Assembly (NCBI GenBank): GCA_021810525.1
Contig: JAJZIP010000006.1
Span: 1 to 47,288 of the forward strand
Source of the DNA: Actinomycetes bacterium
GTDB taxonomy: Bacteria; Actinomycetota; Acidimicrobiia; Acidimicrobiales; Acidimicrobiaceae
Reading direction: 5' to 3'
Length of the DNA: 47,288 bases
The position numbers and the translations under genes were made by a program. The stretch's first letter is position 1; every line of letters begins with the position of its first letter. Positions 25,035-33,702 of the stretch are shown here, one piece after another. Under the pieces are notes generated by a model. That model had not been told where the DNA came from, did not search any database, and saw only the letters and a program-made list of their open reading frames with translations.

Positions 25035-26840
25035 ATGGCTGAATATGAACAGATTGATTTTGACGTCATCGTCATCGGTGCAGGTGGAGCTGGACTTCGC
25101 GCGGCGATTGAAGCCAAGCAGCGGGGATTGCGCGCAGCAATAGTCTGCAAGTCCCTTCTGGGCAAGGCCCACACTGTCATGGCCGAAGGTGGAGCTGCGG
25201 CGGCAATGGGAAATGTCTGGTCCGAAGACAACTGGATGGTCCACTTCAGGGACACTATTAGAGGCGGCAAGATGCTCGGCAATTGGCGAATGGCCCAATT
25301 GCACGCCCAGGAGTCACCGGACAGGATTTACGAACTGGAAGCCTGGGGCGCACTGTTTGACCGCACGAATGATGGTCGCATACACCAGAGGGACTTCGGT
25401 GGACATCGATACGCGAGGTTGGCCCACGTTGGAGACAGAACAGGCCTGGAGCTGATACGGACGCTCCAGCAGAGAGCCGTCGCTCTGGACATAGATGTTT
25501 TCATGGAGACAAAGATCCTGCGACTTTTGAAGAACTCTTCCGGGGAGATAAGTGGAGCCATCGGGTACCAGAGGCCGACTGGGAAGATCCTCGTGTTTAC
25601 CGGCAAGGCATTTGTGATGGCTACTGGCGGTATTGGGCGATCATGGAAGTACTCAACAAATTCGTGGGAGTCGACCGGTGATGGTCATGCTCTGGCATTG
25701 TGGGCTGGTGCCGACCTCATCGACATGGAGTGCATGCAGTTCCACCCGACTGGAATGGTATGGCCGCTTTCGGTCCGCGGACTTTTGGTCACTGAGGGCG
25801 TACGTGGTGACGGAGGCGTGCTTCGCAATTCCGAGGGAAAGCGCTTTATGTTCGATTACATCCCTCAGGTATTCGCAGCCGAGACGGCTGACAACGAGGC
25901 AGAAGCGGATCGTTGGTATGACGACCATATCAATAATAGGAGACCGCCGGAGCTGCTTCCTCGGGATGAGGTCGCTCGCTCGATCAATGCCGAGGTCAAG
26001 GCCGGTCGTGGAGGACCGCACGGTGGGGTATATCTAGATATCGCGACAAGGCGATCCGCTGATTTCATCAAACGTCAACTTCCCTCTATGTATCACCAAT
26101 TCAAGGAGCTGGCCGGAGTGGACATCACAGCGGAACCAATGGAAGTTGGTCCGACCTGCCACTATATCATGGGCGGTATTAGAGTTGATCCCGACACGGC
26201 CGCTTCGACGATTCCGGGGCTCTTTGCCGCCGGGGAGGTTGCAGGCGGTCTCCACGGGGCAAATCGTCTTGGCGGCAACTCGCTTTCAGACCTGCTGGTG
26301 TTTGGGCGTCGTGCGGGCATGGGAGCATCGGACTATGCAGAAGGGCGAACGAGCAGCACGGCTGTGGATAGAGCGGAGATTGACTCCATTGTTGCGGAGG
26401 CCACAGCTCCTCTGACGAGAGAGGTGGGAGAGAATCCCTACGATCTGCAACGGGATCTCCAGGACACGATGCAGTCTCTCGTGGGCATCATAAGGACGGA
26501 GTCCGAATTGGTCCAAGCTCAAGCCGTTATAGATTCTCTAAAGGAGCGCGTGAAGAACGTTGCGGTGAATGGGGGTCCCAATTACAACCCGGGTTGGAAC
26601 CTTGCAACCGACCTTCCCGCGATGCTGTCAGTATGCACAATGGTCACAAAGGGTGCTATCGAGCGCAAGGAGAGCCGTGGAGGGCACACTCGCGATGATT
26701 TTCCAGCAGCAGATGCGGCTCTGGGAAAGATAAACTTCGTGCAACGCGTCAACGACGCTGGAGAGGTTGTGGTAGCTCCGGAGCCACTGCCTGAGATGCC
26801 AGACGAGCTTAAGGCCTTACTTGAGGAAGGGGCGCACTAA
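25035..26840 (+). CDS. sdhA: Succinate dehydrogenase flavoprotein subunit
   Basis: 601 residues from the ATG at 25035 behind AAAGGG; a GTG at 25029 would add two. The FAD-binding VIGAGGAGLRAAIEA lies near the N-terminus. The covalent flavin histidine is in QRDFGGHRYARL, active-site segments include MECMQFHPTGM and a conserved arginine region NEAEADRWYDD, and GGLHGANRLGGNSL is near residue 400. It oxidises succinate to fumarate, or the reverse. The stop overlaps the sdhB ATG by one base (TAATG). Confidence 0.95.
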   Translation: MAEYEQIDFDVIVIGAGGAGLRAAIEAKQRGLRAAIVCKSLLGKAHTVMAEGGAAAAMGNVWSEDNWMVHFRDTIRGGKMLGNWRMAQLHAQESPDRIYELEAWGALFDRTNDGRIHQRDFGGHRYARLAHVGDRTGLELIRTLQQRAVALDIDVFMETKILRLLKNSSGEISGAIGYQRPTGKILVFTGKAFVMATGGIGRSWKYSTNSWESTGDGHALALWAGADLIDMECMQFHPTGMVWPLSVRGLLVTEGVRGDGGVLRNSEGKRFMFDYIPQVFAAETADNEAEADRWYDDHINNRRPPELLPRDEVARSINAEVKAGRGGPHGGVYLDIATRRSADFIKRQLPSMYHQFKELAGVDITAEPMEVGPTCHYIMGGIRVDPDTAASTIPGLFAAGEVAGGLHGANRLGGNSLSDLLVFGRRAGMGASDYAEGRTSSTAVDRAEIDSIVAEATAPLTREVGENPYDLQRDLQDTMQSLVGIIRTESELVQAQAVIDSLKERVKNVAVNGGPNYNPGWNLATDLPAMLSVCTMVTKGAIERKESRGGHTRDDFPAADAALGKINFVQRVNDAGEVVVAPEPLPEMPDELKALLEEGAH

Positions 26841-27649
26841 TGGCCAAAGTTGTAATGCGGATATGGCGCGGAGATTCCGAAGGCGGTGAGTTCCAGGACT
26901 TCCCCACCGAGGTTTCAGAAGGCGAGGTTGTTCTGGATGTGGTCCATCGTATCCAGGCCGAGGCAGCCCCTGATCTGGCTTGCAGATGGAACTGCAAAGC
27001 GGGAAAGTGTGGCTCATGCTCTGCAGAGATAAATGGGCTTCCGCACTTGATGTGCATGACAAGGATGGATACTCTGCCGACTGAGGAGCCGGTGGTGATC
27101 GCACCGATGAAAACTTTTCCAATCATCCGTGACCTGGTAACCGATGTCTCCTTCAACTATGAGATGGCGCGCCGGCTACCGCCATTTGCTCCTAAGGCGC
27201 CCGGCCCTGATGGCACCTATCGGATGCAGCAGGTTGACGTAGAGAGAGGCCAAGAGTTTCGCAAGTGCATTGAGTGCTTTATGTGCCAGGATATCTGTCA
27301 TGTAATAAGGGACCATGAAGAGAACAAAGAGCACTATGCGGGACCTCGTCTATTCATCAGGTACATGGAGCTGGAATCGCATCCTCTTGACACAAATGAC
27401 AGACGTGAATTGCTGCGTCAGGAAATGGGCCTCGGATACTGCAATATCACCAAGTGCTGTACCGAGGTATGTCCTGAGCACATCAAGATTACCGATAACG
27501 CCATCATTCCTCTGAAAGAACGCGTGGTGGACGCCTCTTACGATCCGATCGCCTGGTTGGGGAGGAAGATCCTGCGCCGTACAAAGAAGAGCCCCGAAGA
27601 GGCGGCGAACTATCGTAGCGATCCTCAGGTAGCTAGATCCGCTAAGTAG
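26840..27649 (+). CDS. sdhB: Succinate dehydrogenase iron-sulfur subunit
   Basis: 269 residues. The N-terminal plant-ferredoxin-like domain has CRWNCKAGKCGSC...C for the [2Fe-2S] cluster. The C-terminal half has CIECFMCQDIC and CNITKCCTEVCP for the [4Fe-4S] and [3Fe-4S] clusters. It passes electrons from SdhA to the membrane anchor. Last gene of sdhCAB, with a terminator 60 bp downstream. Confidence 0.95.
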   Translation: MAKVVMRIWRGDSEGGEFQDFPTEVSEGEVVLDVVHRIQAEAAPDLACRWNCKAGKCGSCSAEINGLPHLMCMTRMDTLPTEEPVVIAPMKTFPIIRDLVTDVSFNYEMARRLPPFAPKAPGPDGTYRMQQVDVERGQEFRKCIECFMCQDICHVIRDHEENKEHYAGPRLFIRYMELESHPLDTNDRRELLRQEMGLGYCNITKCCTEVCPEHIKITDNAIIPLKERVVDASYDPIAWLGRKILRRTKKSPEEAANYRSDPQVARSAK

Positions 27650-27711
27650 CACTTGTGTTGACATCGCGTTCGTGAACGAGGTTACCGCGGTGTCTACACG
27701 CCGAGAGTCAT

Positions 27712-27758
27712 TCGAGGTCTTTGCTTGAAAAGGGCATGGACCTCGAAGTTTTCTTTTC
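27712..27758 (+). terminator. Rho-independent terminator of the sdh operon
   Basis: TCGAGGTC (27712-27719) pairs exactly with GACCTCGA (27739-27746), followed by AGTTTTCTTTTC. A second weaker inverted pair (GACATCGCG/CGCGGTGTC) lies just before it, around 27660-27694. Confidence 0.7.
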
Positions 27759-27764
27759 AGACTT

Positions 27765-28787
27765 GGTTGATCGACAGAGGAGCGCAAACCACTCCCTTGC
27801 GGAAGGGGTCAAGCTGGCCAAAATTGTAGCACCCGGGAATTATGCTAATATCATGGTCCGTTTGCCAGAGACTCTACCCAGACCTAAAACAGCAAGAGAT
27901 TCTCTCCCGGCACTGCAGTGATGCCCGTTTCGTTTACAACCTCGGTCTCGAAGAGAGGAACCTTTGGCACAAAGACAGAACTGCCAAGATCACTTATCTC
28001 ACCCAAGCCAGAGCTAGCAGAAGCCCGACAGGCATTTCACTGGCTTAAATAAGGCTCGTCTGTAGTCCAACAAGCTGCCGTAAGAGATCTAGACAAAGCC
28101 TTTCAGAGCTGGTGGAAAGGTTCTCATCGCAAACCCACGTGCTGAAAAGCAGGAATGTGGGATTTTACATACGAGACCTCTCAGCTGGGAAACTCAACCG
28201 CAAGTGGGGAGAAGCCCAGTCGCCAAGTCTGGATGGGTCCGGTGTTCAGACTTACTCGTAGCTGGGCAGAGATAGATGCCTCTAGCTCAGCCAGAGTAAC
28301 CCTCGACCGCTCGAATAGGCAGGTGAGTTTCACTTCTCTTGCTAACTCTATAGAGAGAACTCCAACCGGAGCTCTAATAGGTAGCGACATGGGAATAGCT
28401 TTGAGCATCACGACTTCCGATGGTACAGGGCTCCACATGCCAAAGCTTCTTAGCCCCGGAGAGGCGCAGAGAAAGCGGAGGTTGCGGTAGGCAAAGCCAG
28501 CCTTCGTGTCGTTGCCGTAGCAGTAAACCCCCGTTTTACATCACAGACCTGCATACAGTTGTGGAAACACTTCAGCCAAAAACCGCGAGGGTCAAGCGGT
28601 ATTCGTCTGTACCTGTGGCTACTGAGCTAATGCCGACGTAAATGCAGTACAGAACATACTCGCCGCAGGACTTGCGGGCACAGCGTGTGGTGGAATACCC
28701 GATTGCGGGCCCAGTTAAGCGCGAACCATCCGAGTGGCTTAGGTTACTCGGGAATCCCCTTACGTAAGGGAAGGGAGGATGTCAACG
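27765..28787 (+). mobile_element. Decayed TnpB-only element, copy B
   Basis: The left end GGTTGATC (TTGATC 27767-27772) and an AAACC-hairpin block correspond to copies A and C. The right end has the palindromic CCCTTACGTAAGGG hairpin and GGATGTCAA (to about 28785). It sits between sdhB and the RibD-like gene and runs into the last codons of the latter, which is on the opposite strand. Confidence 0.7.
27870..28720 (+). pseudogene. tnpB: tnpB remnant with frameshifts and a deletion (copy B)
   Basis: Pieces of TnpB are recognisable in several frames. These are the N-terminus (RLYPDLKQQEILSRHCSDARF), a middle part ending in RuvC-I (GSDMGIALSITTSDG, about 28390) and KLLSPGEAQRKRRLR, then a jump to the zinc-ribbon region and ADVNA near 28630. 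Compared with copy A, the segment holding RuvC-II is missing, and there are at least three frameshifts or stops. It is not functional. Its RuvC-III aspartate codon is intact (GAC), which is informative for copy A. Confidence 0.8.
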
Positions 28788-29481
28788 AGTATCTGCAGAA
28801 GAGATAGCTCTGGATTTCGAAGTGGGAGGAGAGCGTCATCTCAATGGGAGAGGCGTCTGCGATGTTGGCAAAGCCAGTGGGAGTGCCATTGCCTATACGC
28901 GGCGAGATAGTGAGACAGAGCTCGTCGATGAGCCCTTGTCGCAGAAGCTGTGAGAATGTAGCCGGTCCCCCCTCAAAAAGCAGCGTCCGGACACCTTCTG
29001 AGCGGAGGTGGGCGAAAAGCCCGGGAAAGTCTACCGAGTCCTTCCCGAAGGCCACTACGGTTGCCCGGGGGGAAAGCCTCGCGATTTTTGACCGCTTTGC
29101 TTCAGCAGTATTCGAGTTTGTGACAATGAGCGGAGACGTCGCCTCGTCCAAAAATGAGGAATTGTCAGAAATGTCGAAGGAGTTGGTAACGATTATGAGC
29201 AAGGGAGCCGTGGCTCTGGTCGAGCTTGGTTTTGGCATTGAGTAGGCCTCAACACGGGCTGTGGAGGCCCCGACCAGGATCGCGTCACAATTCGCCCTCA
29301 GGAAGTTGAAGACCTCTCGATCGGGTGGGCCCGAGACACCGCCGCTTTTACCGGCAATCTTTATTACTCCGTTCGGAGTCGTGGCAAAGTTTGCCCGTGT
29401 CCAGGGCCTTTGGTCAGGAACTTGAGAGGGAATGGGATACGCCTCTGCGAGTCTGGCAACGTCCAATAATGGCTCAGTCAT
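28744..29481 (-). CDS. RibD C-terminal/pyrimidine reductase family protein
   Basis: 245 residues with the dihydrofolate-reductase-like fold of the RibD C-terminal domain. Visible are RPWTRANFATTPNG near residue 25, CDAILVGASTAR, and VRTLLFEGGPATFSQLLRQGLIDELCLTISP. Without the deaminase domain, such actinobacterial proteins are annotated as pyrimidine reductase family members; the substrate is uncertain. The final 13 residues (LTSSLPLRKGIPE) and the stop come from the right end of TnpB element copy B, so the native C-terminus has been replaced. No rib genes lie nearby. Confidence 0.8.
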   Translation of the reverse strand: MTEPLLDVARLAEAYPIPSQVPDQRPWTRANFATTPNGVIKIAGKSGGVSGPPDREVFNFLRANCDAILVGASTARVEAYSMPKPSSTRATAPLLIIVTNSFDISDNSSFLDEATSPLIVTNSNTAEAKRSKIARLSPRATVVAFGKDSVDFPGLFAHLRSEGVRTLLFEGGPATFSQLLRQGLIDELCLTISPRIGNGTPTGFANIADASPIEMTLSSHFEIQSYLFCRYSLTSSLPLRKGIPE

Positions 29482-29692
29482 GCGTAGAGTCTATGCCCCA
29501 AGGCTGGTTGGCGTGGCGTGCGTGTGAGGGTAGCCAAGATCTAAATGCGCGTGGATCTCCGATCGGAAGCAGATGCCCGGACGACTCATGATTTTTGGGA
29601 TTTCCAAGCGTATTTGCACTATTGTCAAGTCGTCGCGTCAAGACAGCTGACGTTCATCGCGGCAAAGCTGGAGCTTGAGGAGGAGGCAGCAG

Positions 29693-30718
29693 ATGATTGA
29701 GTTCAGTGAGATCAACCTTGAGGCCAAGGCGCCTGATGTCACAGACGGTGGGAGATGGAAAAGCATTCCTCTGGTGCAAAGGATCGACCCGCTCACGCAG
29801 AAAACTTGCCGGATTCTCACCGGTGTCAAACTCCAGCCGGAAAATCCACCCGATCTTGCTGAGATAACCAACGCTAATGGATTTTGTCCATTCTGCGACG
29901 AAGTGTTTGAAAGAGTCACGTTTGAGTTTGAACGGGAAATAGTCCCCTCTGGTCGAATAAGGAGGAACAAGGCCGCGATAGTGCCAAACATAATGGCTTA
30001 TTCTGGCTACTCTTCGGTGGGAATATACGACACCTCAAGGCATTTCATCAAACTTTCCGAGTTCACTGCCGACCTGTTGGTCGATGCATTTTGGGTCATG
30101 GTTGACCACGCTAAGGCTGTCCGACGTGCACGGCCTGAGCTGACCTGGTCGTCTATAAGCGCGAACTATCTCCCGTCATCAGGATCTTCAGTGGTTCATC
30201 CTCACCTGCAGTCGTCTCACGATTTTCAACCGATGCTCGGTCAGAAAGAATTAGTAGGGGCGGCAAAGAGGTACTTCTTGGAGACATCTAGATCATACTT
30301 TGATGACCTTGTCGCTCAAGAAAAGAATAGTTCACGATACATCGGTAGGACTGGTTCTGTCACTTGGCTGACTCCTTTTGCCCCCCGAGGCTTCCAGGAG
30401 ATCTGGGGTGTAGTCGGCACGGCTGGCGATCTCGTGGAGCTCGGGGAGGAGCATCTAGAAGACCTTGCTGATGGATTGGTTCGAGTCTTTAGGTACTACG
30501 ATGCGCACAACTTTTCCGCTTTCAACTACTCCATGGCCGGTGGTGGCCCGGACTCTTCAAGCATTGGATTCAGGCTGGTGTTCCGAATCTTGGTCAGGTC
30601 GAATCCTGACAGGTATTATCGTAGCGATGTAACCTATTTCGAACGCCTGCTCGATGAGCCGCTGCTTGACATATCCCCAGAACAGGTGGCTAGCGACGCG
30701 CGTGAGTTCTTCAGCTGA
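29693..30718 (+). CDS. Galactose-1-phosphate uridylyltransferase-like nucleotidyltransferase
   Basis: 341 residues from the ATG at 29693 behind GGAGGAGG; the frame is open six codons further. It belongs to the HIT-superfamily GalT branch. A zinc-type CPFC is present near residue 67, and the catalytic HPHLQ in SSVVHPHLQ is near residue 170, with the histidine accepting the nucleotide. GalT normally exchanges UMP between UDP-glucose and galactose-1-phosphate. With no Leloir genes nearby, a different hexose-phosphate or adenylyl substrate is possible. Its end overlaps the convergent ferric-reductase-like gene by 8 bp. Confidence 0.8.
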   Translation: MIEFSEINLEAKAPDVTDGGRWKSIPLVQRIDPLTQKTCRILTGVKLQPENPPDLAEITNANGFCPFCDEVFERVTFEFEREIVPSGRIRRNKAAIVPNIMAYSGYSSVGIYDTSRHFIKLSEFTADLLVDAFWVMVDHAKAVRRARPELTWSSISANYLPSSGSSVVHPHLQSSHDFQPMLGQKELVGAAKRYFLETSRSYFDDLVAQEKNSSRYIGRTGSVTWLTPFAPRGFQEIWGVVGTAGDLVELGEEHLEDLADGLVRVFRYYDAHNFSAFNYSMAGGGPDSSSIGFRLVFRILVRSNPDRYYRSDVTYFERLLDEPLLDISPEQVASDAREFFS

Positions 30719-31430
30719 TTTTCTGGACCCTGGGTTCCCGATTTCTTTGTTTGGCCGTGTACCTTGAGTAGCCGAGGACGATCAACGCCAGCGCAGTGAC
30801 GAGATACATGTAGGCGAGAGCAGAGCTGTCTGTGCCTGCAAAGACAGCGTGTATCCAGATCAGGGCCAGTGAGATCACGCTGAATCGATGGACGGTCAGC
30901 CAGCCGCGTCTCCCGAAACCAATCCTCAAGCGTGCCGAAAGGCCTGTCAAAAGTCCCGCATAGAGTCCTATGGTCCCAAGAGCTACTGCGAGCGGCCTGT
31001 ACCCGGAACGGAACGGTACAAAGGCTCCAGCCACGCCTACATTCGCGTAGTTGTCGAGAATTATCGACATGATGTGTAGAGCCGAAAAGCTCAACGTGAA
31101 AACAGTCAGAAGGGTGTGAAATCGCATCCTGGTAATTGGATGGAACAGTTTGAGCCGATGCTTCCAAGGGTGCGAGAGCAGGAGTCCTGTCATTGCCAGC
31201 AGCCAAAACAAGAGATAGGCGGTTATACCGCTTGCTCTGGCTAGAAGCCACGGTGCCATCTTTGGCTCGTCAAGAGTGTGCGATTCAAAGATGGTGAGCA
31301 GATATCCAATTCCGATTGCATTTGCCGTTACTATCAGAACCGTGAAGAAGTCGCTCAGAAGTGAGCGCGGACTATCCGCATCGGTGTACTCGTCGACAAA
31401 GTCATCCCTCATAGCACGGGGCTTAGTCAC
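30711..31430 (-). CDS. Ferric-reductase-like transmembrane protein
   Basis: 239 residues, GTG start, with about six helices of the ferric reductase/YedZ (MsrQ) type. Heme-binding histidine pairs are visible in two helices: HTLLTVFTLSFSALH and HRFSVISLALIWIH, each with two histidines 13-14 apart. There is no FAD/NAD domain, so electrons must come from another protein or the quinone pool. It lies 42 bp downstream of apbE in the same direction, and the pair suggests electron transfer to covalently flavinylated extracytoplasmic proteins. Confidence 0.85.
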   Translation of the reverse strand: MTKPRAMRDDFVDEYTDADSPRSLLSDFFTVLIVTANAIGIGYLLTIFESHTLDEPKMAPWLLARASGITAYLLFWLLAMTGLLLSHPWKHRLKLFHPITRMRFHTLLTVFTLSFSALHIMSIILDNYANVGVAGAFVPFRSGYRPLAVALGTIGLYAGLLTGLSARLRIGFGRRGWLTVHRFSVISLALIWIHAVFAGTDSSALAYMYLVTALALIVLGYSRYTAKQRNREPRVQKIS

Positions 31431-31472
31431 GAGCTGCCCGCTTTCTGGTGTCTGTTCTTTGAGGGTAACTCA

Positions 31473-32459
31473 TTAGTGGCTGTTCCAGATTATGTAGGGG
31501 TCAGCTAAGGAGTTCCTTAAAATTTCGCCGCGGTCGGTGATCCATGCTGCTGCGACTCCGCGAAATTCCGAGAACTCCTTGATACTTTCCTCGCCGACAA
31601 GGAAGAGTGATTTTGACCAGATTTCGGCCAAAGCAGGATCCTTGGCTATAACCGTTACGGCCGTCAATCCATTTCCACCCGGCTCTCCCGTTCTGGGATC
31701 GATTATGTGGTGTCTTAGAACTCCATGCTGCCACCAGCTGCGTACTGCGGTGGATGAGGTGCAAACAGCGATGTCGGACAGTCGCAGTACCATGAGCGGG
31801 TCACCTTCCGGCTGAAATGGATTCTGGACCCCTATGTTCCAGCCGGTCCCTGTCGGGCCACTCCCGGAACAGATGCAGTCTCCGCCAGCTTCAATCAAGA
31901 AATTTGGCGTCTCTGACTCGATGGCTTTTGCCGACCACCTAAGGGCAAGCCCTTTGCCTATGCCGCCTAGATCTATCGGGAACTCTCCAATGCGCACCTT
32001 GCCATCTGATTCGAACCCGGGCTGCCAGTCGTTCAATGCCTGGCGAGTTCGGCCACTGGGGATGGACCGTGAATCCGGCAGACCGGCAGTCCAGGAATTT
32101 ACATATCCAAGTGACGTCAGGTCCCTGAGGATCCGTGGATCGAACAGCCCCTCAGTCAACTTGTAGGCATCGTATGCTTCGGAGATCGCCGAGAAGCACA
32201 GCTGAGCCACTGAGTGCCAGTCGGAGGGAGATTGATTTAGTTTTGACAGGTCAGTGCTTTGGAGAAATCTCGAGCAGGATGCTTCAGTCTCAGAGAAGAC
32301 CTCCCTGACCCTCTCCAGAGCTTTCTGGAGATGACCCGCTGCTAAGGGAGGGGCGGGGCATACCGAAAGGATTACCGAAGTGGCCATGGCACTAAATGAG
32401 CCAGATATTTGGGGGACCCCGGCATTATCCGAGTGCACGAGACGCCCCAGTAGAGCCAT
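31473..32459 (-). CDS. apbE: FAD:protein FMN transferase
   Basis: Up to 328 residues. ApbE attaches FMN covalently to Ser/Thr in target motifs of exported or membrane proteins, using FAD. The signatures are DLGGIGKGLAL, EAGGDCICSG and HHIIDPRTGEPG. No signal peptide is evident in the ORF as called. The farthest start overlaps the upstream small gene by 35 bp; an in-frame ATG at 32387 (MATSVILSV) is an alternative. It is flanked by two exported Ser/Thr-rich proteins and a ferric-reductase-like protein. Confidence 0.93.
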   Translation of the reverse strand: MALLGRLVHSDNAGVPQISGSFSAMATSVILSVCPAPPLAAGHLQKALERVREVFSETEASCSRFLQSTDLSKLNQSPSDWHSVAQLCFSAISEAYDAYKLTEGLFDPRILRDLTSLGYVNSWTAGLPDSRSIPSGRTRQALNDWQPGFESDGKVRIGEFPIDLGGIGKGLALRWSAKAIESETPNFLIEAGGDCICSGSGPTGTGWNIGVQNPFQPEGDPLMVLRLSDIAVCTSSTAVRSWWQHGVLRHHIIDPRTGEPGGNGLTAVTVIAKDPALAEIWSKSLFLVGEESIKEFSEFRGVAAAWITDRGEILRNSLADPYIIWNSH

Positions 32460-32883
32460 GAGTGGGTGGCGGAGCGGTCACCACCCGTCTGGGAGCACTG
32501 GGCGGGCTCTGAGCCGGGGTCGAGGGAGCTTGTGTCCGTGCAGTACTAGGCGAATTGATGTTCGGTGCACCTGACCCGGCAAAAGCTGTCGCACCAACAA
32601 GCTCCTGTATTTGGGCTCTCAGCTCAGCGATCTGCGATTTGAGATCGCTGACCCTTTGTTGCTCCTGTTGCTGCAATGGACTGAAGGTGGTAGGTGTCTG
32701 ATTTGTCGTTGTCGTAGCGCCAGCAGGGTTTGTAGCTGTTGTATTTGATATAGGGTAGCTGTGGTTTATCACTCTGGACACGTAGATCGTCGCTACAACG
32801 CCGACCCCCGTCGATAGCGGGTACAGCACGACCAGTGGGACGAGCTTTCTCAGTCTTGTCTGCTGCTCCTTAGAGAGATTCAT
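32425..32883 (-). CDS. Small membrane-anchored protein with coiled coil and Ser/Thr/Pro-rich tail
   Basis: 152 residues, not recognised as a known family. A short basic cytoplasmic N-terminus is followed by one membrane helix (about 14-36). Then come a Thr-rich linker, a heptad-like segment (LQQQEQQRVSDLKSQIAELRAQIQEL, about 80-105) and a Pro/Ser/Thr-rich tail ending THGSTGASRALG. The tail carries TGAS, which resembles the ApbE target motif. It precedes apbE, overlapping its ORF, and starts 14 bp after the next upstream gene. Function unknown; a redox carrier or scaffold is inference. Confidence 0.6.
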   Translation of the reverse strand: MNLSKEQQTRLRKLVPLVVLYPLSTGVGVVATIYVSRVINHSYPISNTTATNPAGATTTTNQTPTTFSPLQQQEQQRVSDLKSQIAELRAQIQELVGATAFAGSGAPNINSPSTARTQAPSTPAQSPPSAPRRVVTAPPPTHGSTGASRALG

Positions 32884-32897
32884 CCCGGGGCTAGCTG

Positions 32898-33380
32898 TCA
32901 GTTGTCGTTCTTGCTGGGAACCAAGACCGCTGAAGAAGTTGTTCCAGCGTTGCCCGAGACGGAGGTGGTGCCGTGTTCGCCAGAGTCGTCAGACGAGCCG
33001 TCATCAGACTTCGCTGAGCTTGCGCCAGTGGTTGCGTTGGTCGGCGGAATAGAGCTTGTTGTCGTGGGATTTCCGGAAAGGAAGGCTGCGTTGTTGTTTG
33101 CGTTTGCAACCGCAGCTGGTGAAACCCTGCTCGCTAGGGTGGACTTGGCCGAATTCAGCTCCTGCTGCAACTTCGCCGCCTCGTTCGAGAGCTGATTGAT
33201 CTCGGCAGAAGTTGGATTTGAAGTCGTTGTTGTGGAAGAGGTGGTAGTCGGCGCAACCTGGCTTGTCGGAAGCGACGGGGGTGCGGTCACGGTTACCGCG
33301 TGTATGGCCGTCGCTGATCCTGCACCAATGCCTATTGCTGCTGCCAACTTGATAAAGCTTGCTCTCGATATCAATTTCAT
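32898..33380 (-). CDS. Exported Ser/Thr-rich protein with coiled coil
   Basis: 160 residues from the ATG at 33380. A signal-like N-terminus (MKLISRASFIKLAAAIGIGAGSATA) is followed by a Thr/Ser-rich linker, a heptad region (INQLSNEAAKLQQELNSAKSTLASR) and a low-complexity acidic and Ser/Thr tail. It contains NATTGAS, a match to the loose ApbE pattern D/N-x-x-T-G-A-S/T. AGGAGG directly touches the ATG, so translation may instead begin at the TTG of codon 3 (33374), which has a normal six-base spacing. First gene of the apbE group. Unrecognised family. Confidence 0.6.
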   Translation of the reverse strand: MKLISRASFIKLAAAIGIGAGSATAIHAVTVTAPPSLPTSQVAPTTTSSTTTTSNPTSAEINQLSNEAAKLQQELNSAKSTLASRVSPAAVANANNNAAFLSGNPTTTSSIPPTNATTGASSAKSDDGSSDDSGEHGTTSVSGNAGTTSSAVLVPSKNDN

Positions 33381-33389
33381 CCTCCTCAA

Positions 33390-33702
33390 TCGCTATGTAC
33401 AGTATCCAAGGCCAGGGTAGCTATTGCATTATGCGCAAATGAGAATTTTCTTAGCGAGAGCTGCTAATTCACCATCGTCTCTGGTTTTTTGGATCTTATC
33501 TGAGTTCTAGGATTCTTGCAGGGCTGGCGAGCTGTTGTGAAGCTATCAGTTGACAGAAACGTGCAAGGACGTAGCCTCGCAGCCCAGCCGTTTCAGCGTG
33601 AGAAGCTAGGGGCTGTTGCAGCCTGCGGCTGCGTGAAATAATCAGTAGTTCAGTCGGCATCGCTTGGGACGGTGTGTGCTTTGTGGCCTTGAGAGCGAGA
33701 GG
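33390..33702. other. Intergenic region before the apbE group
   Basis: About 310 bp with no recognisable gene. A 6-bp hairpin GCAGCC-tgc-GGCTGC lies at 33618-33632, without a U-run on either side. No tRNA-like fold seen. Confidence 0.35.
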
